From a virus: a stretch of DNA of 37,024 bases. This document shows positions 25,601-34,196 of the stretch, piece after piece. Position 1 is the stretch's first letter, and the number at the start of each line of letters is the position of its first letter. The DNA is taken from IMG/VR virus record IMGVR_UViG_3300030061_001847, positions 1-37,024 of that record. One strand, 5' to 3'. Under the pieces are notes generated by a model, which saw only the letters and a list, made by a program, of their open reading frames with translations, was not told the DNA's origin and made no database searches. The position numbers and the translations under genes were made by a program.

Positions 25601-28600
25601 ACTACAGTAAATTCTTATAAGAAATTTAATTATGGATCAGAAATCAGAATGGTTAATGGTGTAAGAAACTCTGATATGATTGATATCAGACCTAGAGTTT
25701 CAGATTACACAACTGCTTCTACAAATACCAGATCTCCATTGGAGTTTTATGGTAGGTCATTTGATGGTGCAGGTAATTCTGCTGGAAGTATTTTAGCATC
25801 TGACGAAGCTATTAATATTACTTACTCACATTATCTTGGAAGAATGGATAGAGTTTTCCTTACTAAAGATGGAAAATTCCAAGTAAAATATGGACAACCT
25901 GCTGAACAACCAGAAAGACCAAGCCCAGTAACAGATGCAATCGAACTTGCTACTATTACTTTACCTCCATATCTCTATGATGTAGGACAAGCAAATCTCA
26001 GATTTATGGAACATAAGAGGTTCCGTATGAAAGATATCAAGAAACTTGAGAATAGAATCAAGAATCTTGAATATTATACAGCACTCTCTATGTTAGAGAC
26101 AAATACTGCAAATATGTTTGTTGCTGATAGTGATGGATTAAACAGATTTAAGTCTGGTTTCTTTGTAGATAATTTTAATACTATTAAAGCACAAGAAGAG
26201 CAATTAAAAATCAATAACAGTATTGATGCAAAGAATAAGCAATTAAGACCTAGGCATTATACTAATGCTGTTGATTTAATGTTTGGTCCTGTAACCAATG
26301 TAGATCCAACTGCCGATTTAGCATTCTCTACTATTGAAGGACTTAATGTAAGAAGAGCAAATGATACTGTAACTCTCGATTATTCTGAAGTTGAATATAT
26401 TAAACAATCTTTTGCCACAAGATCTGAGAGTGTAACTCCATTCTTAATTAGTTTCTGGCAAGGAACCTTAGAATTGACTCCAGCATCAGATACTTGGATT
26501 GACACTGCTAGATTAGAAGCAAAAATTATTGAGACTGAGGGTAACTTTAATGAAGTAATGGCAAATGCGAGAGAAACTATGAATGTAGATCCTCAAACAG
26601 GATTTGCACCAATGGTTTGGGATTCGTGGCAAACTAATTGGACAGGAACAACTACAAGACAGTGGAATAATACTTCTACAACAACCACTTCAGGTCCTAG
26701 ATGGGGACAAGGTGGTTGGATTAATGGAGTTGATAATGATAACCCTGCACGTTGGATTGAGAGTCAGACCACTACTACTTCTCAAGATACTGTACAGGAA
26801 ACGATACAGACTGGTGTAGAAACTAGAAATGGATTGAGAACTATTGTTACTGAACAATGGGATAATGAATCTGTAGGAGATAGAGTTGTAAGTAGAGATC
26901 TTATTCCTTTCTGTAGGTCTAGGAATGTTACTTTTGAAGGTAAGAAGATGAAACCTTTGACAAGGTGTTATGGATTCTTTGATGGTCAAGATGTAACTAA
27001 GTATTGTGTTCCTAAACTTATAGAAATTTCTATGAAGACTGGTACATTCCAAGTTGGAGAAAAGATTACAGGAACAACAATTAATGCATTTAGTGGCGGA
27101 CCTGGAACAAATAGAGTTTTCTATGCTAGAGTTGCACAATCAAATCATAAAGAAGGACCTTATAATGTTGCATCTAAGGTATTCGTTAATAGTCCTTATA
27201 CTAACCAACCTATTCCTTCGACTTATTCATCTACTTCGGATATTTTAAATATAGATTTATATTCTATGTCAAGTGAGGCACAAGGGGAATATTATGGTTA
27301 TACTGAAACTGATATGGTTCTTAAAGGAGAAACTTCAGGTGCAGAAGCAACTGTTACTAATTTAAGACTTATTTCTGATTTAGGAGCAGATTTATTTGGA
27401 AGTTATTATATTCCAGATCCAAATAATGTTAATCATCCTAGATTTGAAACTGGTACAAAGACATTTACCTTAGTAAATGATGAAGATAATAATCAGGATG
27501 ATGCTAATACAGTGGCAGAGGAAGCATACACTGCATCTGGAACATTAGAAACTGTCCAAGAAAATATTATTTCTGTAAGGAATGCTAGACTTGAGCAAAG
27601 ACAAGAATTCCAAGAAAGAAATGTAAATAGAACTCTTGGAACCGAAGTGGTTGCTAGTAATGTAGTTGGACAATCTACTCAAGATAATGTTGTTGGTTGG
27701 TATGACCCTCTTGCACAATCATTCTTAATCGAAGATACAACTGGTGTCTTTGTAACCAAGTGTGATGTATTCTTCCGTTCTAAGGATGATATGGATATAC
27801 CTTTGGTATTCCAAATTCGTTCTATGAAGAATGGATTCCCAACACAACATATTCTTCCTTTCTCTGAAATTGTATTATCTCCTGATGATATTACTACCTC
27901 AGGTGATGGATCAGTTGCTACTACTATAGAATTTAAAGCACCTGTTTATTGTGAGGGTGGTCAAGAGTATGCTATGGCATTAGCATCCAACTCAACCAAG
28001 TACAGTGTATACATTTCACGTATTGGTGAGCAAGATTTACTTACTCAAACTTACATATCTAACCAGCCTTATTTGGGATCTTTATTTAAGTCTCAGAACG
28101 CTTCTACATGGGAAGCAAGTCAGTGGGAAGATTTAAAATTCACTCTTTATAGAGCAGATTTTGTGGATGAAGGAACTGTAGAATTCTATAATCCAAAATT
28201 GACTAAAGGAAATAAGCAAATTCCTAAATTAATGTCAAATCCTTTAGAATTCGTATCTAAAGAAATAAGAGTTGGACTTGGTACTACTACAGCAGATTCT
28301 ACATTAGAATTTGGTAATACTGTTTATCAGATGGGAACTCTTGCAACTGGTAATTTAGCAGGAGTAGCAGGTACTGCAGCTGGTCCAGGTTTAAATGTTA
28401 TTAATGCTGGTCTTGGGTATTCTCCAATTGATGGAACAATGACCTTTAGTGGTGTTAATCTTGTTACTCTTACTGGTAGTGGGTATGGAGCACAAGCAGA
28501 TATCTATATCTCTAGTGGATCTGTAGGTGTTGCTACTGTTGTAACTGGTGGTAGTGGATATCAAGTTGGAGATGTTGTTGGATTTACAACTCTTGGACTT

Positions 28601-30190
28601 AATTCTGTTGGACGGGGAGCAAGATTATCAATTGTTTCTATTGGTAATACAAGCGAACTAGTTCTTGATAGTGTTCAGGGTAATTTCGTTACAGGAACTG
28701 CAAATACTATGATGTATGTTCAGAGTGATGGAACAGTAAGAGAATTAAATTATGAGCATGGTGGAGATGTGCAAATATCTTCTACTTACGGTATTAGAGA
28801 AGTTACTGGTCAAGATGGTTTACATGTTAAGGTAAATCATAAGAATCATGGAATGTATTTCTCTGAGAACTCTGTTGAGATTTCTGGTGTAGAAACTGAC
28901 GTAATACCAACCAAACTAGCTGTTGCATATAATCTTGGCGATACAGGATCTATATCGGTGGAAGATGCATCAGAATTCTCTACGTTTGAGAATGTTGGTG
29001 TAGGTACTACTAATACTGGTTTCTTACGCATAGGTCAAGAAATTATTGAGTATACTGAAGTTTCTGGTAATATAATCGGTGGTAATATTGTAAGATCTCA
29101 ATCTGTAGTTGGTAGTGGTCCTGCTTTATCATATAATGTAGGTACACCAGTTTATAAGTATGAAGTTGGTGGAGTTAATTTGGCACGAGTTAATAAAACT
29201 CATGCTTTATCTGATGTAACTCTAACTGATCCAATTGACTTTGATTCATATCATGTGAAATTAGATATGTCTACCAAGTTTGACGCAAATGAAGCAAATG
29301 ATGATAGAAGTAATGATACTGGATATCCTCAGTTATTTGTTAACAACAATAAATCTGCTGGTGGATATAATGCATATGCTTCTCAGAACATTGCTTTTGA
29401 GTTAATTACTCCTCAAGTTCACTCTATGACTTGTCAAGGAACTGCTCTTACTGGAGAACTTAGAAGCACCACTGCTAAGAGTATGAGTGGATCTGAAATT
29501 CCATGGATTGATAATGGTTTTGAGGCAATTGCACTTAATGAAACAAATTACTTAACCACTCCTCGCTTAATTGCTTCTAAAGTAAATGAGGATGCTAAAT
29601 TGACTACTATTGCTGGAAGTAAGTCTATGCAAATGAGGTTATTCCTCAATACTGTTGATAGTCGTGTAAGTCCTGTAATTGATTCTCAAAGGATTAATAC
29701 TATTCTGACTAACAATAGAGTTAATAAGGTTATTGATAATTATGCTACAGATGATAGAGCAAATTCAGCATTTATTGATCCAAGTGCATTCCAATATATT
29801 TCTAAAGAAATTAATTTAGAAAATAATGCAACTTCATTAAAAATAATTTTAGATGCTCATATACATCAAAGTGCTGATGTCAGAGCCTTCTATGCGATCA
29901 GTGATCGTCCAGGTATGGAACCAATCTTTACTCCATTCCCAGGATATAAGAATTTAAATTCTAGAGGACAAATTATCCAACCAGAAAATAGTGATGGTAG
30001 TTCGGATAAATTGGTTGATAAGTCAAATGACTATGGATTTGACTCTGCTACATTACATTTCCGTGAATATACATTTACAGAAGATGATTTACCCTCATTT
30101 ACATCATATAGAATCAAACTTGTAATGACATCTACTAGTCAGGTATATGTACCAAGACTAAGAGATTTGAGAGTTATTGCTTTAGCATAA
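22601..30190 (+). CDS. large DUF4815-type baseplate/fibre structural protein, 2529 aa
   Basis: The N terminus (YFDDYDPASDYHKVLFKPGY, then PVQARELTGLQSILQNQIEK FGQHFFKEGA) is the signature of DUF4815, found in virion proteins of many marine myoviruses. Further conserved blocks are a Trp/Thr/Ser-rich stretch (about 1340-1385), FEGKKMKPLTRCYGFFDGQD (near 1445) and GWYDPLAQSFLIEDTTGVF (near 1700). The last is followed by a beta domain that could contact receptor sugars or neighbouring subunits. Glycine-tyrosine repeats (about 1930-2015) and an IGQEII module (about 2143-2200) recur from the giant protein. It fills the gp9-gp12 position of T4 but does not resemble those proteins. Start ATG 22601, six bases after gp8. 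Probable peripheral baseplate or tail-fibre component; the exact role is not known to me. Confidence 0.75.
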   Translation: MPQQTNLNVSPYFDDYDPASDYHKVLFKPGYPVQARELTGLQSILQNQIEKFGQHFFKEGAKVIPGNTGYNQLYYAIQLDNNFQGIPVSAYVDQLIGTKITGLTSGVTAVVDKVLLPEDSERNNLTLYINYLNSNTSNNSTQTFSDSEELSCSEIVTSGLLGNTTIAVGSPIAVTLATDAAATGCSFQIQEGVYFIRGNFVTVQTETLILDQYTANPSYRIGLNVQERIITADLDDTLNDNSQGYNNYAAPGADRLQISTTLFKKSLEDFDDDNFVELAAVNNGVLKSVSRSGFGVGPNGGVFYEDLTNVLARRTYDESGDYTIRPFDLTVLNSLNNNTGNRGVYQEDQFTAGGDTPRDDLMLYKLSPGKAYVRGYELETYQPTFLDSPKPRTVNTISDQNIIYNTGPTFKLNNVYGSPTVGTGNTYYVTLRDQRVGVTSTSPGGNEIGVARVYDMSLESGSYNSVRQLNQWDISLYDVQTTTNITLNQPTTLSTPTYIKGLNSGATAFLKDSVTAGAGLTVYETTGTFIPNEALSFNGIKNGRVALAITAHTINDIKSIFATDDGAVGSAKTFSADIMQKTEFNVGLATISGQSTGVCTITAANPDFVGLVTTGDLVSFHDSSKSVDPIFGRITAINRDAENDAASSVAIVGVHTQSGIVAGDIPTAGSTVINDLKVLTTDLAPNTDPTLYTILPKNHIADVDLNAASLSIRKSFTVNITSNKLSSEVSCGSSESFLAFDEERYSLIRSDGNIEALDASDFQFSDVRTLQIYNLGANDTGAQLVTTVKQLKPKAKEKLFEKVNSIIVTKSNTEGSGIGTTTFNDGLEYGTFPYGTRVQDEVISLNTPDIINVQGIYESSDTGNPSAPKMILTSLTSNSTTTAELVMGERLVGQVSNTVAILAEKISNSASEVAYITKNDNVFKEGEDVVFQDSKVRGTIQTLSAPSFDISNNYKFTTGQESTFYDYGTIKRKQDSDAPKKRIKVYFGSAYYSTTDDGDITTVNSYKKFNYGSEIRMVNGVRNSDMIDIRPRVSDYTTASTNTRSPLEFYGRSFDGAGNSAGSILASDEAINITYSHYLGRMDRVFLTKDGKFQVKYGQPAEQPERPSPVTDAIELATITLPPYLYDVGQANLRFMEHKRFRMKDIKKLENRIKNLEYYTALSMLETNTANMFVADSDGLNRFKSGFFVDNFNTIKAQEEQLKINNSIDAKNKQLRPRHYTNAVDLMFGPVTNVDPTADLAFSTIEGLNVRRANDTVTLDYSEVEYIKQSFATRSESVTPFLISFWQGTLELTPASDTWIDTARLEAKIIETEGNFNEVMANARETMNVDPQTGFAPMVWDSWQTNWTGTTTRQWNNTSTTTTSGPRWGQGGWINGVDNDNPARWIESQTTTTSQDTVQETIQTGVETRNGLRTIVTEQWDNESVGDRVVSRDLIPFCRSRNVTFEGKKMKPLTRCYGFFDGQDVTKYCVPKLIEISMKTGTFQVGEKITGTTINAFSGGPGTNRVFYARVAQSNHKEGPYNVASKVFVNSPYTNQPIPSTYSSTSDILNIDLYSMSSEAQGEYYGYTETDMVLKGETSGAEATVTNLRLISDLGADLFGSYYIPDPNNVNHPRFETGTKTFTLVNDEDNNQDDANTVAEEAYTASGTLETVQENIISVRNARLEQRQEFQERNVNRTLGTEVVASNVVGQSTQDNVVGWYDPLAQSFLIEDTTGVFVTKCDVFFRSKDDMDIPLVFQIRSMKNGFPTQHILPFSEIVLSPDDITTSGDGSVATTIEFKAPVYCEGGQEYAMALASNSTKYSVYISRIGEQDLLTQTYISNQPYLGSLFKSQNASTWEASQWEDLKFTLYRADFVDEGTVEFYNPKLTKGNKQIPKLMSNPLEFVSKEIRVGLGTTTADSTLEFGNTVYQMGTLATGNLAGVAGTAAGPGLNVINAGLGYSPIDGTMTFSGVNLVTLTGSGYGAQADIYISSGSVGVATVVTGGSGYQVGDVVGFTTLGLNSVGRGARLSIVSIGNTSELVLDSVQGNFVTGTANTMMYVQSDGTVRELNYEHGGDVQISSTYGIREVTGQDGLHVKVNHKNHGMYFSENSVEISGVETDVIPTKLAVAYNLGDTGSISVEDASEFSTFENVGVGTTNTGFLRIGQEIIEYTEVSGNIIGGNIVRSQSVVGSGPALSYNVGTPVYKYEVGGVNLARVNKTHALSDVTLTDPIDFDSYHVKLDMSTKFDANEANDDRSNDTGYPQLFVNNNKSAGGYNAYASQNIAFELITPQVHSMTCQGTALTGELRSTTAKSMSGSEIPWIDNGFEAIALNETNYLTTPRLIASKVNEDAKLTTIAGSKSMQMRLFLNTVDSRVSPVIDSQRINTILTNNRVNKVIDNYATDDRANSAFIDPSAFQYISKEINLENNATSLKIILDAHIHQSADVRAFYAISDRPGMEPIFTPFPGYKNLNSRGQIIQPENSDGSSDKLVDKSNDYGFDSATLHFREYTFTEDDLPSFTSYRIKLVMTSTSQVYVPRLRDLRVIALA

Positions 30191-30191
30191 T

Positions 30192-30407
30192 ATGGATTAC
30201 TATAAGATTGATGGGAATAAAGATTTAGCAAGAGATCCAGATACTGGATCCATTGTTAATGTGAATAATTTAGAATATCAGCAATATGTTTCTGTGAGAG
30301 AATCTAAAAAAGTGAAAAATGAATCTGTTGAACAAGATCTTGCTAATTTAAAAAGTGAAATGAATGAAATTAAATCTTTACTTAAGGAGTTAGTAAATGG
30401 CCACTAA
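30192..30407 (+). CDS. small coiled-coil protein, 71 aa
   Basis: ATG one base after the previous stop; TAA at 30405-30407. The N-terminal half (DGNKDLARDPDTGSIVNVNN) resembles a short conserved protein of T4-like cyanophages, and residues about 45-68 form a heptad-like helix (VEQDLANLKSEMNEIKSLLK). That pattern suits an oligomerising adaptor in the virion. Its 3' end carries the AAGGAG ribosome site and ATG of the next gene (11-base overlap), so the two are coupled. Function not established. Confidence 0.75.
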   Translation: MDYYKIDGNKDLARDPDTGSIVNVNNLEYQQYVSVRESKKVKNESVEQDLANLKSEMNEIKSLLKELVNGH

Positions 30408-30795
30408 AAAGATAACATTTGATCCAGATGCAGGTGTACCTGTTGCATCAAATTTAACAATCTATACTGGGGCCGATTTTAATGCTACCTTTGATGTTTA
30501 TAATGTATCAAATTCAGCGTATAGTCTCGCTAACGGAGGATTTACTACTGATTGGAGTGGTTCGGCACAAATACAAAAAAGTGCTGGTGTAGCGGCAACA
30601 ACGACCCCCTCAGCGACCTTTACTGTAGGGGTTACTACCGCAGGTAAGATTACATTAGCATTAGGTTCTACTGATACCGATAGTCTTTCTCAAGGAAGAT
30701 ATCTTTATAATGTTTTAGTTAGTAGTGGAGCAACAATCTATAATATGATAGACGGAAATATTCTTGTCTATACAGGCATTGCGTCTTCACCATAA
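30397..30795 (+). CDS. small beta-rich virion protein, 132 aa
   Basis: ATG 30397 lies 7 bases after AAGGAG (30384-30389), the best ribosome site in the structural region. The protein is predicted mostly beta: ITFDPDAGVPVASNLTIYTG, then ADFNATFDVYN, a SAQIQKS strand and a C-terminal GRYLYNVLVSSG...IDGNILVY. This is the layout of small immunoglobulin-like or BppU-type baseplate domains, though I can only suggest that. Similar proteins occur in cyanophages just before gp13. Probably a small baseplate or fibre-attachment protein. It ends the second late transcription unit. Confidence 0.7.
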   Translation: MATKKITFDPDAGVPVASNLTIYTGADFNATFDVYNVSNSAYSLANGGFTTDWSGSAQIQKSAGVAATTTPSATFTVGVTTAGKITLALGSTDTDSLSQGRYLYNVLVSSGATIYNMIDGNILVYTGIASSP

Positions 30796-30798
30796 ATA
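30791..30798 (+). promoter_or_regulatory. late promoter of gp13/gp14
   Basis: CATAAATA, a T4-type late octamer, overlaps the end of the 132-aa gene and lies 21 bases before the gp13 ATG; AAGGGG (30803-30808) follows as ribosome site. Confidence 0.65.
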
Positions 30799-30819
30799 TA
30801 TCAAGGGGCAATTGTGTAA

Positions 30820-31677
30820 ATGGCAACACCATCAAGTAGATCAGAATTAGCAGATTATTGTAAACGACAACTGGGTGCTCCAGTGTTGGAGATTAATATT
30901 GCCGATGAGCAAGTAGAAGATATAATGGATGATGCTATCCAGTTTTTCCAAGAAAGGCATTTTGATGGAGTTAGTCAGTCATTTTTAAAATATAAAATCT
31001 CTCAAGATGATATTGATAGAGGTCTCGCAAATATGAGGGGTACGAGTGGTGATAAGAGAACTGGAATAACAACTGAAACTGCTACAACAGAGATTGTTGG
31101 AGTATCTACAACCTTTACTTTCTATGAGAATAGTAATTACTTACAAGTTCCTCCAGAGATTATTGGAGTAACAAAGATATTTCATTATGATGGTGCTAAC
31201 ACTATTACTAACAATATGTTTAGTGTTAAGTATCAGTTATTTTTAAATGACATATATTTCTGGGGTGCGACAGAAATGTTGACCTATGCAATGACTAAAA
31301 CTTATCTTGAGGATATTAATTTCTTATTGACAACTCAAAAACAGATAAGATTTAATCAGAGGATGGATAGATTATATCTTGATATTGATTGGGGTGGTGT
31401 AACCGTTGGTGATTATTTTGTTATTGATTGTTTCAGGGCATTAAATCCTCATGATTATGCAAGAGTGTATAATGATTCTTTCCTCAAGAGATATACAGTT
31501 GCATTAATGAAACGTCAATGGGGACAAAATTTATTAAAATTCCAAGGAGTCAAATTACCTGGTGGTGTAGAACTAAATGGACGGCAAATCTATGATGATG
31601 CACAAAAGGATTTAGAAATCATCAGAGAGCAGATGTCTAACATGTATGAAATGCCACCTCTAGACATGATAGGATAG
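30820..31677 (+). CDS. 13: gp13-like neck protein, 285 aa
   Basis: Homologue of the T4 neck protein gp13, which with gp14 forms the head-to-tail connector below the portal and is needed before tails can dock. The N terminus SRSELADYCKRQLGAPVLEI and VEDIMDDAIQFFQERHFDG (residues about 27-45) are the family signature, followed by WGATEMLTYAMTKTYLEDI and DINFLLTTQKQIRFNQRMD in the middle. The length (285) is close to T4 gp13 (309). The gene order gp13-gp14 matches T4. ATG 30820 follows AAGGGG by 11 bases. The gp14 ATG starts four bases after the stop. Confidence 0.92.
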   Translation: MATPSSRSELADYCKRQLGAPVLEINIADEQVEDIMDDAIQFFQERHFDGVSQSFLKYKISQDDIDRGLANMRGTSGDKRTGITTETATTEIVGVSTTFTFYENSNYLQVPPEIIGVTKIFHYDGANTITNNMFSVKYQLFLNDIYFWGATEMLTYAMTKTYLEDINFLLTTQKQIRFNQRMDRLYLDIDWGGVTVGDYFVIDCFRALNPHDYARVYNDSFLKRYTVALMKRQWGQNLLKFQGVKLPGGVELNGRQIYDDAQKDLEIIREQMSNMYEMPPLDMIG

Positions 31678-31681
31678 AGTT

Positions 31682-33157
31682 ATGGTACTTAATCCTTTCT
31701 TTCAGCAAGGTGCTAAATCTGAACAAAGTTTAGTCCAAAGTCTTATCAACGAACAGTTGAAGATGTATGGTGTTGAGGTGCATTATTTACCTCGCAAATA
31801 CATGACAGAGAAAACTGTTTTAAGAGAGGTAGTACAATCTAAGTTTGATGATGCATATCCATTAGAAGCTTATGTGGATACGTTTGATGGATATGGAGAT
31901 AACCCAGTAATATTATCTAAGTTTGGTATAGAACAGAAGAACGAAATAACTCTCACTATTTCTAGAGAAAGATTTGAGGATTATCTTGCTCCTTTGATGA
32001 AGAATGAGGAGAATATAAAATTATCTACTAGACCTAAAGAAGGAGATTTAATTTATTTTCCTTTAGGTGATCGTTTATTTGAGATTACATTTGTAGAGCA
32101 TGAGAAACCATTTTATCAGCTCCAAAAGATGTATGTTTATACTCTGAGATGCGAACTCTTCCGTTACGAGGATGAGGTTATTGATACAGGTATTGAGGAG
32201 ATTGATAATGAGTTGGTAGGGGATGATTATGATGGAACTACTGATGATGGTCTTAATACCATTATTGGTCCAACACAGACCCTTACACTGGTCGGTAGTG
32301 CTTCTACAGCATGGGCATACACAGGTATAGTAACTTCTGGTGGTATTAGAAAGGTTGTTATTGCTAATAGAGGTGGTGGTTTCATATATCCCCCTAATGT
32401 GGGATTTGGATCTGCACCATCAACAGGTGTAACTGGTATTGGTTCAGTTCATGAAATGCTTGGTGGAATGACAGTATGTAATAAGAATGTTGCTAATAAT
32501 ATGAAGTCAATCCAAAGTATTGTTGTAGTAAATCCAGGTTCTGGATATACTGTTGCTCCAGGAATGGCAGTAACTGCTGTTGATAATTCAGGTGGAAGTG
32601 GATTTATAGGAACCGTACATATTGGTGATGGTACATTGGGTGTTGTAACTGTTACTGATGGTGGTGGTGGATTTAGTACATCTACTCCAACGGTTGCATT
32701 TAGTACTCCACTATCCTTTACTAATACTGGTATTGGTACAACTGCTGTTGGTGTTGCTGTTGTAAGTGCTGCTGGCACTGTTACATCCATTAGATACACT
32801 AACGCTGGTGCTGGTTATACTGCTGGTGACCTTCCAATCTCTGTTACCATTTCTTCTCCTTCTACAGATTCTACAGGAAATTATATCTTTAATGAACTTG
32901 TAAGAGGATCTACCTCTGGAGTAGAAGCAAGGATGAGAACATGGGATGCTACAACGAATCTTTTAGAGGTTGCGTCAGTAACTGGTACATTTATAATTGG
33001 AGAAACTATTGTTGGCACAGCATCTAGTGCATCCCGTGTCTTAAGGAAGAGAGATGAGGATCCATTGGATGATGGATTTGCAGATAATGCTGAGATAGAA
33101 ACAAGAGCAGATTCTATAATGGACTTTACAGAACAAAACCCATTCGGTACTCCCTAA
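31682..33157 (+). CDS. 14: gp14-like neck protein with beta-repeat insertion, 491 aa
   Basis: The first 190 residues are typical gp14 neck protein: NPFFQQGAKSEQSLVQSLIN, GVEVHYLPRKY (31-40), YPLEAYVDTFDGYGD (59-73), and LYTLRCELFRYEDEVIDTG near 151-170 (here YVYTLRCELFRYEDEV). The C terminus, SIMDFTEQNPFG, also fits. Between them (about 200-390) lies a block of four glycine-rich beta repeats (GGGFIYPP, GSGYTVAP, GGGFSTSTP, GAGYTAGD), then a GE-x-x-x-G-x-SS module (about 400-450). T4 gp14 is only 256 aa, so the insertion accounts for nearly all the extra length. The same repeats build the giant protein at 6023. It likely decorates the neck. Confidence 0.9.
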   Translation: MVLNPFFQQGAKSEQSLVQSLINEQLKMYGVEVHYLPRKYMTEKTVLREVVQSKFDDAYPLEAYVDTFDGYGDNPVILSKFGIEQKNEITLTISRERFEDYLAPLMKNEENIKLSTRPKEGDLIYFPLGDRLFEITFVEHEKPFYQLQKMYVYTLRCELFRYEDEVIDTGIEEIDNELVGDDYDGTTDDGLNTIIGPTQTLTLVGSASTAWAYTGIVTSGGIRKVVIANRGGGFIYPPNVGFGSAPSTGVTGIGSVHEMLGGMTVCNKNVANNMKSIQSIVVVNPGSGYTVAPGMAVTAVDNSGGSGFIGTVHIGDGTLGVVTVTDGGGGFSTSTPTVAFSTPLSFTNTGIGTTAVGVAVVSAAGTVTSIRYTNAGAGYTAGDLPISVTISSPSTDSTGNYIFNELVRGSTSGVEARMRTWDATTNLLEVASVTGTFIIGETIVGTASSASRVLRKRDEDPLDDGFADNAEIETRADSIMDFTEQNPFGTP

Positions 33158-33160
33158 ATA
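33154..33160 (+). promoter_or_regulatory. late promoter-like element before gp15
   Basis: CTAAATA, the shorter form of the cyanophage late element, begins at the end of gp14 and lies 21 bases before the gp15 ATG. AGGA (33170-33173) is the ribosome site, 8 bases from the start. Confidence 0.5.
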
Positions 33161-33181
33161 TAATTTAATAGGACTATAACA

Positions 33182-34186
33182 ATGTTTGAATATTTTTATA
33201 ACGAAATTTTGAGGAGGACGATTATATCCTTCGGTACTCTTTTTAATGGCATTACTGTTAAACAAGAAGGATCTGAAATAAGAGTTCCTTTGGCATATGG
33301 TCCTACACAGAAATTCTTAGCAAGACTTACACAAACTCCTGACCTCAATAAAGCAACTGCAATTACTTTGCCACGGATGTCTTTTGAGTTTACAGGTCTT
33401 ACTTATGATCCATCAAGAAAGGTAACTACTACTCAACAGTTTACAGTAAAGGATCCTACTGATGGAAGTGAGTCTAAAAAGGCATATATGCCCGTTCCTT
33501 ATAATATGCAATTTGAACTTGCTATTATGTGTAAGTTAAATGATGATGCATTACAAATTGTAGAACAGATACTTCCTTACTTCCAACCTGCTTATAATGT
33601 TACAGTTACTTTAGTAGATACAATTAAAGAAAAAAGAGATATACCCATTGTATTAGAGAACATTACAATGCAAGATGATTATGAGGGAGACTTTACTCAA
33701 AGAAGAGTTCTTCTTTATACTCTAAGATTTACAGCAAAGACCTACATGTTTGGTCCTGTTCAGGCTGCTACCAAGGATATTATCAGAAAAGCAACTGTTA
33801 CATATCTTGCTGGTGGTGCAAAAGCAGTCGAAAGAGATATTCAATATTCTGCTACTCCAAGAGCACTTAAGAGTTACACAGGCACTGTTCTTACCAACCT
33901 TGCAGCAAATGTAGAAATTGCTGATAATATAATTAAGGTAAATGATGCTAGTGGAATTACTGCCAATAGTACTTCATTAAGTTATCTCGATCTTGGTGGT
34001 GAACAGATATTTGTTACTAGTAAATCTGGTAATGACTTAAATGTTGAGAGAGGAAAAGATGGTACAACTATTGCATCTCATCTTGTAGGAGCACCAGTCA
34101 AGTCTATTACAGATTCTGATGATGCATTAATTCCAGAGGGAGATGACTTTGGATTTGATGGTACTACAATTGGATTTGCTGATTAA
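33182..34186 (+). CDS. 15: gp15-like tail terminator/sheath stabiliser, 334 aa
   Basis: T4 gp15 forms a hexameric ring at the top of the tail, stabilising the sheath and joining the tail to the neck. The N terminus MFEYFYNEILRRTIISFGTL matches T4 gp15 (MFGYFYNSSFRRYATLMGDL) in register, followed by FNGITVKQEGSEIRVPLAYG. The block YTLRFTAKTYMFGPV (about 180-194) is also typical. T4 gp15 is 272 aa; the extra 60-80 residues are C-terminal and hold a module with GGEQIFV, VERGKDGTTIASHLVGAPV (about 275-308), also seen in the giant and 2,529-aa proteins. AGGA at 33170-33173 supports ATG 33182. The position after gp14 is as in T4. Confidence 0.92.
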   Translation: MFEYFYNEILRRTIISFGTLFNGITVKQEGSEIRVPLAYGPTQKFLARLTQTPDLNKATAITLPRMSFEFTGLTYDPSRKVTTTQQFTVKDPTDGSESKKAYMPVPYNMQFELAIMCKLNDDALQIVEQILPYFQPAYNVTVTLVDTIKEKRDIPIVLENITMQDDYEGDFTQRRVLLYTLRFTAKTYMFGPVQAATKDIIRKATVTYLAGGAKAVERDIQYSATPRALKSYTGTVLTNLAANVEIADNIIKVNDASGITANSTSLSYLDLGGEQIFVTSKSGNDLNVERGKDGTTIASHLVGAPVKSITDSDDALIPEGDDFGFDGTTIGFAD

Positions 34187-34196
34187 TTAAGTGGTT

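Noticed and set aside
32449-32799. 116-codon minus-strand frame
   Set aside because: It is the mirror of the repeat insertion in gp14, open because of repeat codon usage.
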